This document shows positions 45,273 to 56,990 of a stretch of 64,000 nucleotides of DNA, in pieces. How positions within the stretch are numbered: the stretch's first letter is position 1; each line of letters opens with the position of its first letter. The position numbers and the translations under genes were made by a program. The notes under the pieces were generated by a model. It saw nothing but the letters and a program-made list of their open reading frames with translations. It made no database searches and was not told the origin of the DNA. The DNA lies in contig CM022297.1 in the NCBI GenBank assembly GCA_011799875.1, positions 74,528,488-74,592,487 of the forward strand, in the 5' to 3' direction. Source of the DNA: Thinopyrum elongatum (lineage: Eukaryota > Streptophyta > Magnoliopsida > Poales > Poaceae).

Positions 45273-47459
45273 CTAGTTCTTCTTCTTTGGGACCCACATC
45301 AACTTGATGGGAATCCTTGGAGTTGTAGTCGTACTTGATGAAGTAGAACTTGATGTAGTCTTGGGAACCCACTTGACCAAGGCCTTAGGAGCTTCTTCAA
45401 ATGAATCAATCTCTTCTTGAAGCTTGTCCTTGCCTTTTAGCTTGTGGTCTTGTGGTGGAAGATCATCTTGAGCTTGTGTTCCCTTGAAAGAAGTGGGGTC
45501 ATACTTCTCTTGTTGAGGAACAAACTTTGTCTTGGGGTATTGATCTTCTTCCCACTCAACTCCATTGGCATTGAACTTTCGTTCAAAACCAACACCTTGA
45601 TTCTTCCGGTGCCTTCCTTGCTTGCATACAATTTCCTCAAATTGCTTACTTCCGGCAAGGCTCTTGTAAACACCTTTCTCTATAATTCCCTTCAATAAGC
45701 TATTTTCTTGCTCAAGTGTAACTTGGCTAAGAGAATCATTAGTGGAATCAAGATAACTATTAGAAGCAACAATATTGGGTTTAACATGATCATTGTTACT
45801 AATAGAAGAAGAATCTTTCTTGCTCTTTTTGCTAGATTTTATTTGTGGCATATAAGTAGACAAGAGTAAATGCTTGGCAATGTAAGAAGAACTTTTCTTT
45901 CGAAGATCATCATTGATTGCCATTAAGAATCCATGTTCTTGCTCTAAATTGAGCTTCTCAAAGCGTAGGTTCTCATGAGTCTTTAAAAGCTCTCGATGAT
46001 CCTCTAAAGTAGTTTCATGAGCTAACTTAAGAGTGTTTAGTTCTTTAGTTAGACGCTCAATCTCCTTCTTATCATTTTCATTCGTTTCATCTTGATTAGC
46101 AAGATTAATAGCAATTTCATCATAGTTTTCATCACTAGTGTTGTCAACAAGTAAATCATCATCACCTAGCAAATCATCTTCATCACTATTGAAATCAACA
46201 TACTCGGGGTGTGATACCTTAGGGCCTTTAGCCATGAAGCATCTTCCAATTCCTTCATTTGGTGAGTCAAATATGTCGTAGGAGTTGGATGACACAAGTG
46301 CAAGACCGGCAACACCTTCATCTTGAGTATGTTCGAAGTCGGAGTGATAACTTCTCTCGGAGTAGTTGTCGGAGTCGAAACCGGATACCCATTCACCAAC
46401 GTGAGCTTGAGTTCTTCGTCTTGTGTGGCTCTTTGATGACTTGTCCTTCCTTTCCGAATCCTTGCTTCTACGAGAGGGTCTTCGTTCATAACGATCATCT
46501 CTACTCCTTCTCTCTCTTGGTGGTGATTCATCTCTTTTACTACTTCTCTTAGGTGAATCTTCTCTTCTCTTGTAGGGAGCCGTACACTCATTGGAGTAGT
46601 GTCCGGGTCTTCCACAATTGTAGCAATTGCGATCACGACTAGAAGATCTTTTGTCATCATAGGATCTTGACTTGGAACTTCTCTCTTTGCTTCTACTCTT
46701 GTTGAATTTGTTGAAGTTCTTCACCATTAAGCTCAGTTCTTCATTGAAGACTTGTTTCTCACTTGATGTTGTAGGAGCATCACATGAAGCTTTGTAAGCA
46801 CCACTTGACTTGTTGTGGAGCTCTTCCTTATCCTTGAGTGACATCTCATGAGCAACAATTCTACCAATGACCTCCTTTGGCTTGAGATCTTTGTAATTGG
46901 GCATCATTTGGATCAAGGTGCACACGGTATCATACTTTCCATCCAAGGCTCTTAGGATCTTCTTCATGATGAATCTGTCGGTCATCTCTTCGCTTCCTAA
47001 GCCAGCAATCTCACTAGTGATGAGAGCAAGCCTACTGTACATTTCAGCGACTCCTTCACCATCCTTCATTTTGAACTTGTCAAGTTGACTTTGAAGCACA
47101 TACAATTTGGATTCCTTGACGAACTCGGTACCTTCATGCATATCAACCAAAGTATCCCAAATTTCCTTTGCATTCTCAAGGCGGCTGATTTTGTTGAATT
47201 CTTCGGGGCACAATCAGTTGAAGAGAATATCGCAAGCTTGAGCATTGTATTGCAACATCTTCAATTCTTCCGCGGATGCTTCATGATCTGGTTCTCTTCC
47301 ATCCTCGAAGTATTCACCTTGCAAGCCAATACGCACAATAGCCCAAACGGCGGGGTTATGACCAAGAATATGCATTTTCATCTTATGCTTCCAACTAGCA
47401 AAATTAGTACCATCAAAGTAAGGACCTCTACGGTGGTAATTTCCCTCGCTAGACGCCAT
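45273..47459 (-). pseudogene. UBN2-type copia gag of Element 3, one in-frame stop
   Basis: Starts MASSEGNYHRRGPYFDG at 47459 and hits TGA at ~47213 (LFN-stop-LCPEEF, most simply CGA to TGA), then is open for 646 codons. The order is: an N-terminal segment with FDGTNFASWKHKM, the UBN2 core (LENAKEIWDTLVDMHEG, LALITSEIAGL, RFIMKKILRALDGKY), the zinc knuckle CYNCGRPGHYSNEC (CX2CX4HX4C), an Arg/Ser-rich segment, an acidic stretch, a coiled-coil-like region and a basic C-terminus (MWVPKKKN). It packages element RNA. The gene ends without fusing to pol, consistent with a non-autonomous element. Confidence 0.85.
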
Positions 47460-47529
47460 ACTCTCCTAGGTTGTAAAACCAAGGCTATGATCACCAAAGC
47501 TATGGAAATCAAGGCAAATGGAGACCAAA

Positions 47530-47541
47530 GCTCTGATACCA
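47530..47541 (-). promoter_or_regulatory. Primer binding site of Element 3 (initiator-Met tRNA)
   Basis: Minus strand TGGTATCAGAGC, two bases inside the 5' LTR end (TGTAGGATCG in plus reading). Confidence 0.8.
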
Positions 47542-47543
47542 CT

Positions 47544-48277
47544 TGTAGGATCGAAAGTAGATCTAGAGGGGGGTGATTAGACTACTTGACCAAATAAAAA
47601 TCTAGCCTTGTCCTAATTTTAAGTGTTGGCAGATTTTAGCAACTTAGCACAAGTCAAGCAATCAACCTACACATGCAATTCTAAGAGTGTAGCAGCGGAA
47701 AGTAAAATATTGCATATGAAGGTAAAGGGAAGGGTTTGGAGAAGGCAAACGCAATGTAGACACGGAGATTTTTGGCGTGGTTCTGATAGGTGGTGCTATC
47801 GTATGTCCACGTTGATGGAGACTTCAACCCACGAAGGGTAACGGTTGCGCGAGTCCACGGAGGGCTCCACCCACGAAGGGTCCACGAAGAAGCAACCTTG
47901 TCTATCCCACCATGGCCATCGCCCACGAAGGAATTGCCTCACTCGGGTAGATCTTCATGAAGTATGCGATCTCCTTGCCCTTACAAACTTCTTGGTTCAA
48001 CTCCACAATCTTGTCGGAGGCTCCCAAGCGACACCTAACCAATCTAGGAGACACCACTCTCCAAAAGGTAATAGATGGTGTGTTGTTAATGAACTCCTTG
48101 CTCTTGTGCTTCAAATGATAGTCTCCCCAACACTCAACTCTCTCACAGATTTGGCTATGGTGGAAAGATGATTGAGAGGAAAGAAACTTGGGGAAGGCTA
48201 GAGATCAAGATTCTTGTGGTAGGATTGGTATATCTTGGTCTCAACACATGAGTAGGTGATTCTCTCTTAGAAAATGT
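47544..48277 (-). repeat. 5' LTR of Element 3, inner part only
   Basis: Begins TGTAGGATCGAAAG (plus reading). It contains several CCCACGAAGG motifs (47829-47940) and the segment matching 30428-30472. The LTR text stops near 48277. The outer portion with the TCGGT...ACCGA array seen in the 3' LTR is missing here. Confidence 0.75.
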
Positions 48278-50449
48278 GGTAGGATTGCAGTGATGATCTT
48301 TGACATTTGAAAGATAAATGGCATGTTCCTAGTTCTCACCTTTGAGTAGTTGTGATATTGCGTTAAAGAGTCATTTCTCATTTGTTCTGTTAAAGTTGTC
48401 TACAGTCTTCCCAAGAGGTGTTGTTTCTTATTATTCATACTTAAATGGCTTAAAGTTGTAGAAACCATGTTTTCTGAACAACTATAGTTGCTTTCAAAAG
48501 CTGCAATTAATTGGAGAGTGTTCCTTATTATTTGCTCTCTTTAATTGTTTTTGCAAGTCCATAACATCTCGCTGAATTAGTATTGGCCGTGACGTCGACG
48601 GAGAACTAAGCCTTGCTGCCACACTCCGCAACATCAACAGGTACTACATGAGCTAGTGATGTTTGATTGCATGCGCTGCCTAGAACTACTAGGTCATATT
48701 ACTTGAATGAGTGGTAGTAAAATAGTAGTTTCTTCAGATTGATCTATCTAGATAACAGCGGCAATTTAGTTTGTCCAAGATAATTATTGGTACAGAATTT
48801 TCTGTACTTGTACACACAAAATAGATAGAGGTGACGTGTGGTTATATTATGTCTGTTTTGATCTTAACTAGCTATTCGTTGTGGTTGTTACTGTTACATG
48901 TACATATGCTTCAGGAATATAGTGTATCTCACAATTCATACCGAAGGTTATATTCGTTGTGGTTGTTACTGTTACATGTACATCAACTAAGTCCGAACAA
49001 AGGCATCTCACACCGAAGGAATTGTTTCCTTATGATGGTGTAGTGGAGTCCATTAGGAGTAGTTTTGCATCAGTAGCATTAGGAGTAACTTCTTGCAGAA
49101 ACTCTTTGACACAAATATTGTCATGCATCAGTAGCATGTTTGCTTGTTTTGGAGTAGTGATTAATTACTTATAGTGTTTTTCTTGTCTGAGCACACACAC
49201 TAAATGAAACATTTTCAGATAATTATAATTAACTAAAATAGACTGAAACTGTTATGTATGTACATGAATATAGTGTATCTGCAGCTAGTTATATATGTGG
49301 TGCAATTGTGTAGAACTACTAGTAATATGCTTAAGACTTGATCATGAATAGTGTATCTGCAATTGTACATGAATATAGTGTAACTGCAGTACTGTAATAT
49401 GCTTGAGACTTGATCCAAACCATATTAATTGTTGCCAATGATGTTATTATCTACTCTAATGGTTGATGAATCTGTACCTGCCATACCATGTGGAACGACT
49501 AATGAATCTGTACCCGAATACCATGTGTAATGACTGCTATTTTTTGCATCATCTGAACATTTTTTTCTGCTATATAGTTTCTCACTCATGATTGATCTAC
49601 TGCCAGGTGAATGAGGTTTTCAAATGTTGAAGGAGGAGCACAAGAGGAACTTCTGTTATGTCTTATCATCTAAATTTCTGTTTTAATTGTCTTTGTCGTA
49701 GAATAGTTTTGTTTGGCACTTACTGTTCCTGGGATGTAAAGATATGTATTGCTAGAATGAATGGTTGTAATAATAGCAATATTATATTTTGGGCTCCTAT
49801 AACATTGCACGTTGCTTGGAAAATGTATCAAAACTGGGCTGGGCCCAAGATAGCTTGTGGTGTGATGTGTTGTAATGTCAATGACATAGTAATTTTTTTT
49901 TGGATTGGATCAATTATTTCGGAGGGGCCAGGCCCAAGATATATTGGATAATTATTTCTGAGGCGAAAACGTGAGAGGCCCAGCAAAGAAACGGCCCAAA
50001 AAAAATACATGACCAAAAAAAAAATCTGCCGTCAAAAGGGCCATGCAAAGATATTAAAAAGGCCGAATTGTTGGGTCAGGCCCATGTAGCTAATCAAAGC
50101 ACAGGAAAAAAATACATTTAATGGGCTCGGCCCATAAAGACACCAAATTGGACCGGACTGATTCTTATCAATGACCAATTCAATTGGTCGCAATTTTGCC
50201 ATGTCAACTTGCCACGTTGGATCCGACGTGGCCTGGATAGACAACCAACGACCAAAACAATAGGTCGTAGGACCAACGACCTTTTGTTTTGGTCGTTGCC
50301 TTCTACGACCATATCATAGAGAAGGTCGTTAAGTTTTATTAAAGACAGTCATCTTTTGACCGATTGTTTTTGGTCATAAAAAGGTCGTAAATGAAAAACA
50401 ATGACCATTCAGTGACCAATAGTGATGGTCGCAAGTTGACATACCTCTT
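48278..50449. mobile_element. CACTA element, right-hand portion with terminus
   Basis: The right end reads ...CTTTTAGTG at 50449; its reverse complement CACTAAAAGAGG is a classic CACTA terminus, followed by TAG as a possible target duplication. The last 300 bp contain many GGTCGT/ACGACC subterminal motifs. The interior is A/T rich, with 3'-UTR-like text near 49620-49800 and no convincing gene. No left terminus was found at the junction with the LTR near 48278, so the element is truncated. Confidence 0.6.
48873..48983. repeat. 33-bp direct repeat, 78-bp period
   Basis: The 33-bp string starting TATTCGTTGTGGTTG and ending TACATGTACAT is present exactly at 48873-48905 and 48951-48983. Confidence 0.9.
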
Positions 50450-52391
50450 TTAGTGTAGGTATTGAAAGTACAACTCACTCCAATGGATGGCTCCAAATGA
50501 TCTACGTCAACATTGAGCATCCACATCTTCAACATCTACATGAAGTCATCATCGACAAAACCCAAGGTTAGTTCATCCCTCTTGGGGGGGATATCACATC
50601 TAGGGGAAGCTTTGCTCTAAAAATTGAGCTAAAGCAACTCTAATGGTGTAAACACAACAATGCTTTATGTAAAAGTGGTAACCCCACTTGTGCTTAAACA
50701 ACGAGTATGACCTATGATCAAATGTTCTCATTTGACTCCTAAGTCAATATACTCATATATAGATGACCTAGTCATCGCCAATTGCTTGATAAATGCTAGA
50801 GTGTATGTGCATACTTTGCCACATGTTTTATTTGCTATCTTATTGTGTGAGCATGTTGGTTGCATAATTTTCTCCATTCGAGGACATCCATTTGTAGTTT
50901 TTATTATTTGGTTTTTATTGGCCAAATAGATGGACAAGAATTCCTAATAACTTTCTCTAGATATCTATGCTTTTTCTCGTCTCAAACTCTATTCATGCTA
51001 CATCACAAAATTTGAACAAGTCACTTTCGGACCCTCCGGGTGAGGAGCACTCGGAGCCACCGAGCCGTCAAGGGCTATCCTCCAAAACCTTCCAATGCAC
51101 TTCGGCCTGACCAATCATTCCAACTTGGTCACACCGAATGCAATAGACTGATCTAGGTTTTCTATCTCGGTGCTACCAATTAGATCCACTTGGTCTCACC
51201 GAGTTGCTGTAAATGCTTGCAGTTTCGCATCTCGGTCCCACCAATTAGACCCATTCAGTGCCACCGACAGCGCCTGGGTATATATATATTTCTCGCATAC
51301 CCGTACGGTTGAAAACTTCTTCAAACCGCACGAGCTCGCGCCCCAGCACTGCCGCCCCTTGGTCTCTGGATCATCGTCGTCTACGCTAGTGCGCCTCCGC
51401 CGCTGGTCTCCACCGCCATCAACAGATTTCTTCACTGTCGTTGCCACCGTAGCGAACCGTCACCAAGTTAGGGTACGGATTCGACCACTTTGTGCTATCT
51501 TTATCTCCGATTCAATGCACGAATCAAATGCCATTATTCTTGCCATGATTGAAAGAATCTTATCCATGCAAATATTCCTCTAGAATAGATTTAATGCAAA
51601 AACTTAGGGTTAGGTTTCCGCCGAACCCATCTTGGACCGACCGATCTGAAGATTTCGGTCACACCGATTGGCCCTGGCCATTGCACTAAGTACAACTCGG
51701 TCTGACCAAAGTGTACTAATCGGTGAGACCGAAATCACTTTCTCAGTGAAACCCTAGCATCTCGGAGTCACCGAACTGCGTCTCGGTCTGACCAAAACTG
51801 CATGTTTAGACTCTGTTAGTGCTTCGGTGTCACCGAGATTGTCAAATCGGTAGCTCCGAAATGCTTTCTGCAGAAAACTAAAGTTAAGTTTTTGTCTCAA
51901 TTTTTGCAAAAAACCAGTTGTATCTTGTGATGCTCATCTACTCTACCCACACCCATCTATTCACAGGGTCAGTTGCAGCAATGTCAGAAGCTAGTGACAG
52001 CTATAACAAGTCTGAAGAGCAAGCTTGCTGGTTTGACCACCATGAGCACTATCTTGAGGCATACATTGTTGCCCAAGTCTGGAGATCACAGGATGATACG
52101 TGGTCACTCCATCAACTTGCTACATTTGTTTGATGTGCCCCAGAAATTCAAACTCATGAGCTTGATCGTTGAGACAGTCAAGAGGACAGCAGCCGACCAG
52201 AAGAGGTCTTGTGGATATGCCCCACACATTCAGACATTGATCAACTCCAAGGTGGGAACTGGGACATATCTGCTTGACAAAGAGCATCTACCCCTGAGAC
52301 CTGAGTTTGAGGACAAGGAGGTTGTCATGGATACATCACATCCTACATGTGCAGAGGCTCGGGAGAAGATAGAGAAGGCAAAGGCTGCAAA
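50450..52391 (+). mobile_element. Inverted second copy of the ORF2 module of the UBN2 element
   Basis: Matches the reverse complement of Element 3 from about 45045 down to 41910: the same GTAGGTATTGAAAGT start, the same spacer, TCGGT...ACCGA motifs (51020-51860), a TATA run at 51279-51289 and the ORF2 start at 51981. It is a different, more decayed insertion in plus orientation. Its left end is the CACTA insertion site, its right end joins unrelated sequence at ~52391. Confidence 0.8.
51981..52391 (+). pseudogene. ORF2 of the inverted copy, internally deleted
   Basis: MSEASDSYNKSEEQ begins at 51981, then about 1.2 kb of the ORF is missing. It resumes out of frame as AGLTTMSTILRHTLLPKSG and runs to KAKAAK at 52391. 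The junction near 52022 falls at GCTTGCTGG, which is also present at the far side in the intact copy, suggesting deletion through short homology. Confidence 0.65.
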
Positions 52392-52620
52392 AGATTTCGT
52401 GTCAGGTGTTTTAGATCTATTCAAGTGCTCAATGACGACGACGACGACTGTGGCTCCAGGACGCTGCTCCTTAGTGGCACGTGCACGAAGATTTCCCGGC
52501 TATCATCGACAAGGTCAAGCCTGCTCCGATATGGGAGCGATGGCAGTGGGCGCTTCGGCGGCTCATTTTGGCGACAGTAGTGGTCGTTCGATGGTCTTAA
52601 AATCTCGATGTAATTTTTAG
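52392..52620. other. GC-rich segment of unknown origin fused to ORF2
   Basis: Starts immediately after the ORF2 break (GATTTCGTGTCAGG) and includes (GAC)n, TGGCTCCAGGACGCTG and GATGTAATTTTTAGG, which looks like the end of a transcribed unit. No protein recognised. Confidence 0.3.
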
Positions 52621-52840
52621 GATGCTAATATCTGCCGTGCATTCGGTCTGGGGACCTCCCAGACCGAACAAAACATTCGGTACGATCGCTCCCCACCCCA
52701 CCAGAACGATTCGTTCGATGGGAGAGCCTCACAACGCGAACACCACTCCTATCGGCCCTACATGCCTTTTCTTTACTAGGCCCTACAAGCCCAGTAGAGA
52801 AACAGAAAAAGGAAGCCTGGACTTTTTCTGTTGCAACGAA
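52621..52840. other. Unassigned transition sequence
   Basis: Contains CATTCGGTCTGGGG and GAACGATTCGTTCG. The last string recurs at 56875-56890, close to the far edge of the TTGCCATGG field, so the two may be related ends of one element. Confidence 0.3.
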
Positions 52841-55800
52841 AATATGCCCAGTTTTTTATCTGCTATGATGCCATCAACTTTAAAAGCATAAAATTGCCAT
52901 GGAAATTCCCAGAAAATTGCCATTATATTTATGATTTGCCATCAATTAATTTTTACAATGGCAAGGTTTACAAAACATACTTGATTCATACGAAAAACAT
53001 GGCAAAGCTGTCATGGCAGTAAAAACATGTTTCAAAAAATGACATTAACAAAAATGTTCTATAGGTCATGATTCATAGACTAGAAAAATATATGCCATGA
53101 CCCATAGACTATAAATTCCATGATGCATAGGCTATATTTTCCATGGGCCATGGCAACTTTGTTGAACAATGTTTTATATATCATGATCCATAGACTAAAA
53201 AAATGCATAGACTATTATTTCATGGCAGGATCCATATAATTAAAAACTGTAGACTAAAATATGACATGATCCATACATTATAATTTTGATGGTGCATAGA
53301 CTATATTTGCCATGGTCCCGTGCAAAAGAAATCTGTCATGTTGCAAAACAGGAAGAATTTGCCATGGTGCAGATAGTAAAAAACGCCATGATTTGTAAAC
53401 TACATTTTCCATGCTCCATGAAAGTAAATTGCCATGGTCCAAAATAAAAGGTAATTTTTGTCATGATGCAAAAAAGTGCGATGATCCCAAAACTACATTT
53501 TCCATGCCCGAACAACTTAATTTACCATGGTCTAATAAAAATTGCGAAGGTATTAAATGAGAAACATGAGGGGTAAAAACTAATGTTGCCATGTGCCATG
53601 GCAACTTAGTTGGAAATATACAAGATATCATGATCGATGGACTACAAAATGCCATGATCCATACAATATAATTCCCATGATGCGTACATGAAGTTTGCCA
53701 TGGTCCCGGTCAAAAGAAAGTCTGCAAAGTTGCAAAAAAAGGGGAGAAAATTGCCATGGTCATATAACAAAAAATTGACATGCTCCATAAACTACATTTG
53801 ACATGATCCATTAAACTAAATTGCCATGGTCCAAAGAAAAGTAATTTTTGGCCATATTGTGAACAATAGAAAATTTCCATGCTCCATAAGCTAAATTAGC
53901 CATGCCCTCCTAGAACTTAAATTGCCATGTGGCAAAAAGAAAAGAAAAAATGCCATGATTTACAATTGAAGAGTTGTCGCGCTATATTGAAGAAAAGAGT
54001 TTGTCATGGTATGTTATATAAAAATTGCCATTGAGGGGATGCATAGAAGAACAAAAACTGCCATGGCATTGTATCTTTATTGAAATTCTCATGCATTGTG
54101 CAAAAGGAAAATTGCCATGTATGTTAAAAATATAACTTTGCCATGTCACAAAATTAAACATGCCATGGTAATTGAACTAAAAATGCCATGGCCTATAAAC
54201 TTAGTTTGCCATAGTTCATAAACTAATATTTCCATGTATATAAACTTAGTTTGCCATGGCGATATAGGTAAATTTGCCACGTGAATAATATTAAATTTGC
54301 CATGGCAAATACACATTTAAAACAAAAAAAACATGGCAAACACCTCTAACAGAATATATTGCAACATGGCACAAGTCATATGGGGTATTATTTTCCCTAT
54401 CTAGTTGTAAGTAGGGCTGGGCGTTCGGTTTTTATGGTTAATACGGTTCGGTTTATTCGGTTTTCTTTAATTTCGGTTTTGAAAAAATTGCCACCGAAAT
54501 AAGCACACAAAATTCAGACACCGAACCATATTAACCGGAATATATCGGTTCGGTTTCTTCGGTTAACCGAAAAACCGAATTACATGCACGTATCAGTCAA
54601 AGTGTCATGACTAATGAGAAGGCGTGGCTTTGTACAGAATGCAAAAAATAATTAGTTCTATGAGGGCACATACATACACTTGGTGGAAGGATTCACTAGC
54701 TTTTCATTAGCCGTGCATGCAAAAGAATATTAAATATTCCAATGGATTAAATTAATCATTAGTATAGTGATACGTATTAGCATGGCCGTACGACAATACT
54801 TATATTAAGAGATTAGATCTTTTTGTAGAATGCATCAAGAGACAAGAACTTTTTTGAACAGCGAGACACCATAACTTGAAGAAGCCAGTAGCGAAGTACC
54901 TTTGAGCGGCCGGCTAGCCAGCTAGATGTGGCAGCAACTGTACATTACAGAGTAATTTTTTCAGAATAATAATAGTATTTTTTTAAGGAACCAGAAAAAT
55001 ATATAGTTTTTTTAGGACAGAAAAAATATATAGTAGTTAAATACAATCGTGGAACAGCTATTGGGTTGGGCCGATAGCAAACTGGCCTGCCAGCTGTTAC
55101 GCTTCCACTACAGGAGCAAACTAACCAGGATACATACAGATCGGTTTCTTCGGTGAATTCGGTTTGTTAGCGAACGAAACCGAACACAACACCGAACACC
55201 ATATAGTGGCCAGCTTTCGCACCGAACCATAAAACCGAACACCGAATAAACCAACAAATCGGTTAAAAAGGTTCGGTTTGGTTTGGTTTTTGGTTTCAAA
55301 GTGCCCACCCCTAGTTGTAAGTACCCATTTTAGTAAATTTTTGTCATGATGCGAAAAAGAGACATGGTAATTGAAACAAAGAGACATGGTAAAGTTGTCA
55401 TGGCAATAAAAAGTAATTTTTGCCATTATACGAAAAAGACATGATCAACAAAAACCATAGACCATGACCTAATGATTGCCATTGTCCATGCACTAAGTTT
55501 GCCATGATGTATCAACTAGATTTGATATGGTTACTTAGAGAAGGAAATTTTCCCATGTAGCAAAAGGAGAAGGAAAATTTTGCCATGCTTAGGGCAAAAA
55601 AAAACATGCTGAAAATTGCCATGTGGCTTTTTGGAGATTGTGAACTTGAGTGAAAATTGCCATCACAGAAAGCTATATAATATGGCCCAAAAACGTAAGT
55701 GAAGGTGCCACGGCAAAAAATAAGACTATTTGGCCATGGCAATTTATTTATAGAATGTAAATTAGGGTGGCAAAAAAGAAGACGATATTTGAAATACTTA

Positions 55801-56000
55801 ACATATCTTCCATCATGGCAAATTATTAGAATTACTTAACAAATCCCATGCTCATGGCAAAAGGTTATGAGCTAAATTGCCATGGCAATTTTGGAGATTG
55901 TGAACTTGAGTAAAACTTGCCACCACAGCAACAAAAATCGTCGCTATATAACATCAGAAAAATGTGCGAAAGTTCCCATTGCACAATTGCATCTTAAGAT
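52841..56000. repeat. TTGCCATGG-type short interspersed repeat field
   Basis: Dozens of variants of TTGCCATGG, TGCCATGATCCATA or GCCATGGTCC recur every 25-60 bp on an A/T-rich background, on both sides of the hAT insertion. There is no long ORF. The motif itself contains the palindrome CCATGG. Probably the subterminal or internal repeat region of a DNA transposon, not a gene. Confidence 0.75.
54412..55313. mobile_element. Non-autonomous hAT element, 902 bp
   Basis: Ends TAGGGCTGGGC... and ...GCCCACCCCTA form an imperfect terminal inverted repeat and are flanked by the exact 8-bp duplication GTTGTAAG (54404-54411 and 55314-55321). The subterminal regions are packed with TTCGGTT/AACCGAA motifs. 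No transposase ORF. 8-bp duplications and TAGGG-type ends are diagnostic of hAT. Confidence 0.88.
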
Positions 56001-56249
56001 TTGTTGATTTGGAATGTAAAATGGTTGATTCATGGGCCAATGGCCACTATGCATCCATTACTAGCAGCATGGAGATTCTGCAAAAAAAAAGTAGCAGCAT
56101 GAAGAGGGAGAAAATGGATGAGGGAATATGCTCACTGGGCGACTCGCCATCGGATCTGACGAAGGCCATGAGCACCGTTACGTGTTCGTCCTCATCTTCC
56201 TCAGCTCTGCGCCTCAATGGCTCAATCACCAAGGGAGAACGGCCATGAC

Positions 56250-56990
56250 GACATCTCAGTGATGGGCGTTGAGCACGGGACGGTGAGGAGGGTCGCCATG
56301 GGAAGCAGGCCCGGGCACCACGCATATCCCCGTTGTCGACGATGCTAGTTGGTCCCCGCCTCCCCTGTCAATCTCGGCGACGTGGAGGCGGTCGGCGAGG
56401 TGCCGACTCCCACCCTGCAGGGCCAGGGTGGCGGCCGCGGCGCGTTGCTCCTCGAGGCCGCGCCCGCCCGACAACGCTTCGGCCCAGTGGTTGGAGACCT
56501 TGCGGCTGCGCCGCTCCTTGACGTCGTCGCCTCCAGGAACGGCAATGGGACCGGGCCTCCCCTGCCAGCCTCTGCCACGCGGAGGCGGTCGAGGAGGCGC
56601 CGACTCCCGCCCTGCATCGTGGTGGTCGCGGTGCGTTGCTCCTCGAGGTCGCGCTCGCCCGACCAGCGAACCGCCTTCGCGCGCCACCCCAACAACACTC
56701 TGACCGCCGGACAGGCTTCGCCTCTTTCCTGCCTGCCCAACGCCGCCCGGCTCGGCTTCAACGGCGACAAGGAAGGGAAGCAGGGGGGCTAGGGTGGTGA
56801 ATGGATGGTATAGGAAGCGGTGGAGGTGGGACTTGCGAGTGCATAAGGCGTTTCGGTCGACTGCGGCTAGACGTGAACGATTCGTTCGTGATGGCGTGGC
56901 ATGAAGAGCGCGTCAAGATTCGATCGACGGCTAGAAGGGCGTTCGGGCTGCGACGCCACACACCACACGTCAGGTCCTAATCATTTAAAA
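56250..56990. repeat. GC-rich block with a ~195-bp imperfect duplication
   Basis: CGCCTCCCCTG...GGAGGCGGTCG...GCGTTGCTCCTCGAGG...CGCCCGAC at 56358-56475 returns at 56553-56665. ORFs exist in several frames on both strands because of base composition. None is convincing. It lies at the right edge of the TTGCCATGG field. Confidence 0.45.

Larger units (their letters stand above)
40105..48277 (-). mobile_element. Element 3: non-autonomous UBN2-gag copia-type element with a second ORF
   Basis: Minus strand. 5' LTR 47544 upward, PBS 47541-47530 (TGGTATCAGAGC, initiator-Met tRNA), gag 47459-45273, a non-coding stretch with an internal TATA, second ORF 43531-41420, PPT 40874-40863 (AAAAAGGGGGAG) and 3' LTR from 40860 down. 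The 3' LTR is broken: it continues through 40105, is interrupted by Element 2, and resumes for only 45 bp at 30472-30428. No integrase, RT or RNase H. The outer end of the 5' LTR is replaced by CACTA sequence at about 48280. Confidence 0.75.

Noticed and set aside
56256..56792. Overlapping ORFs of 140-147 codons on both strands as a host gene
   Set aside because: High GC content keeps several frames open at once. No frame shows a known domain, splice structure or promoter.
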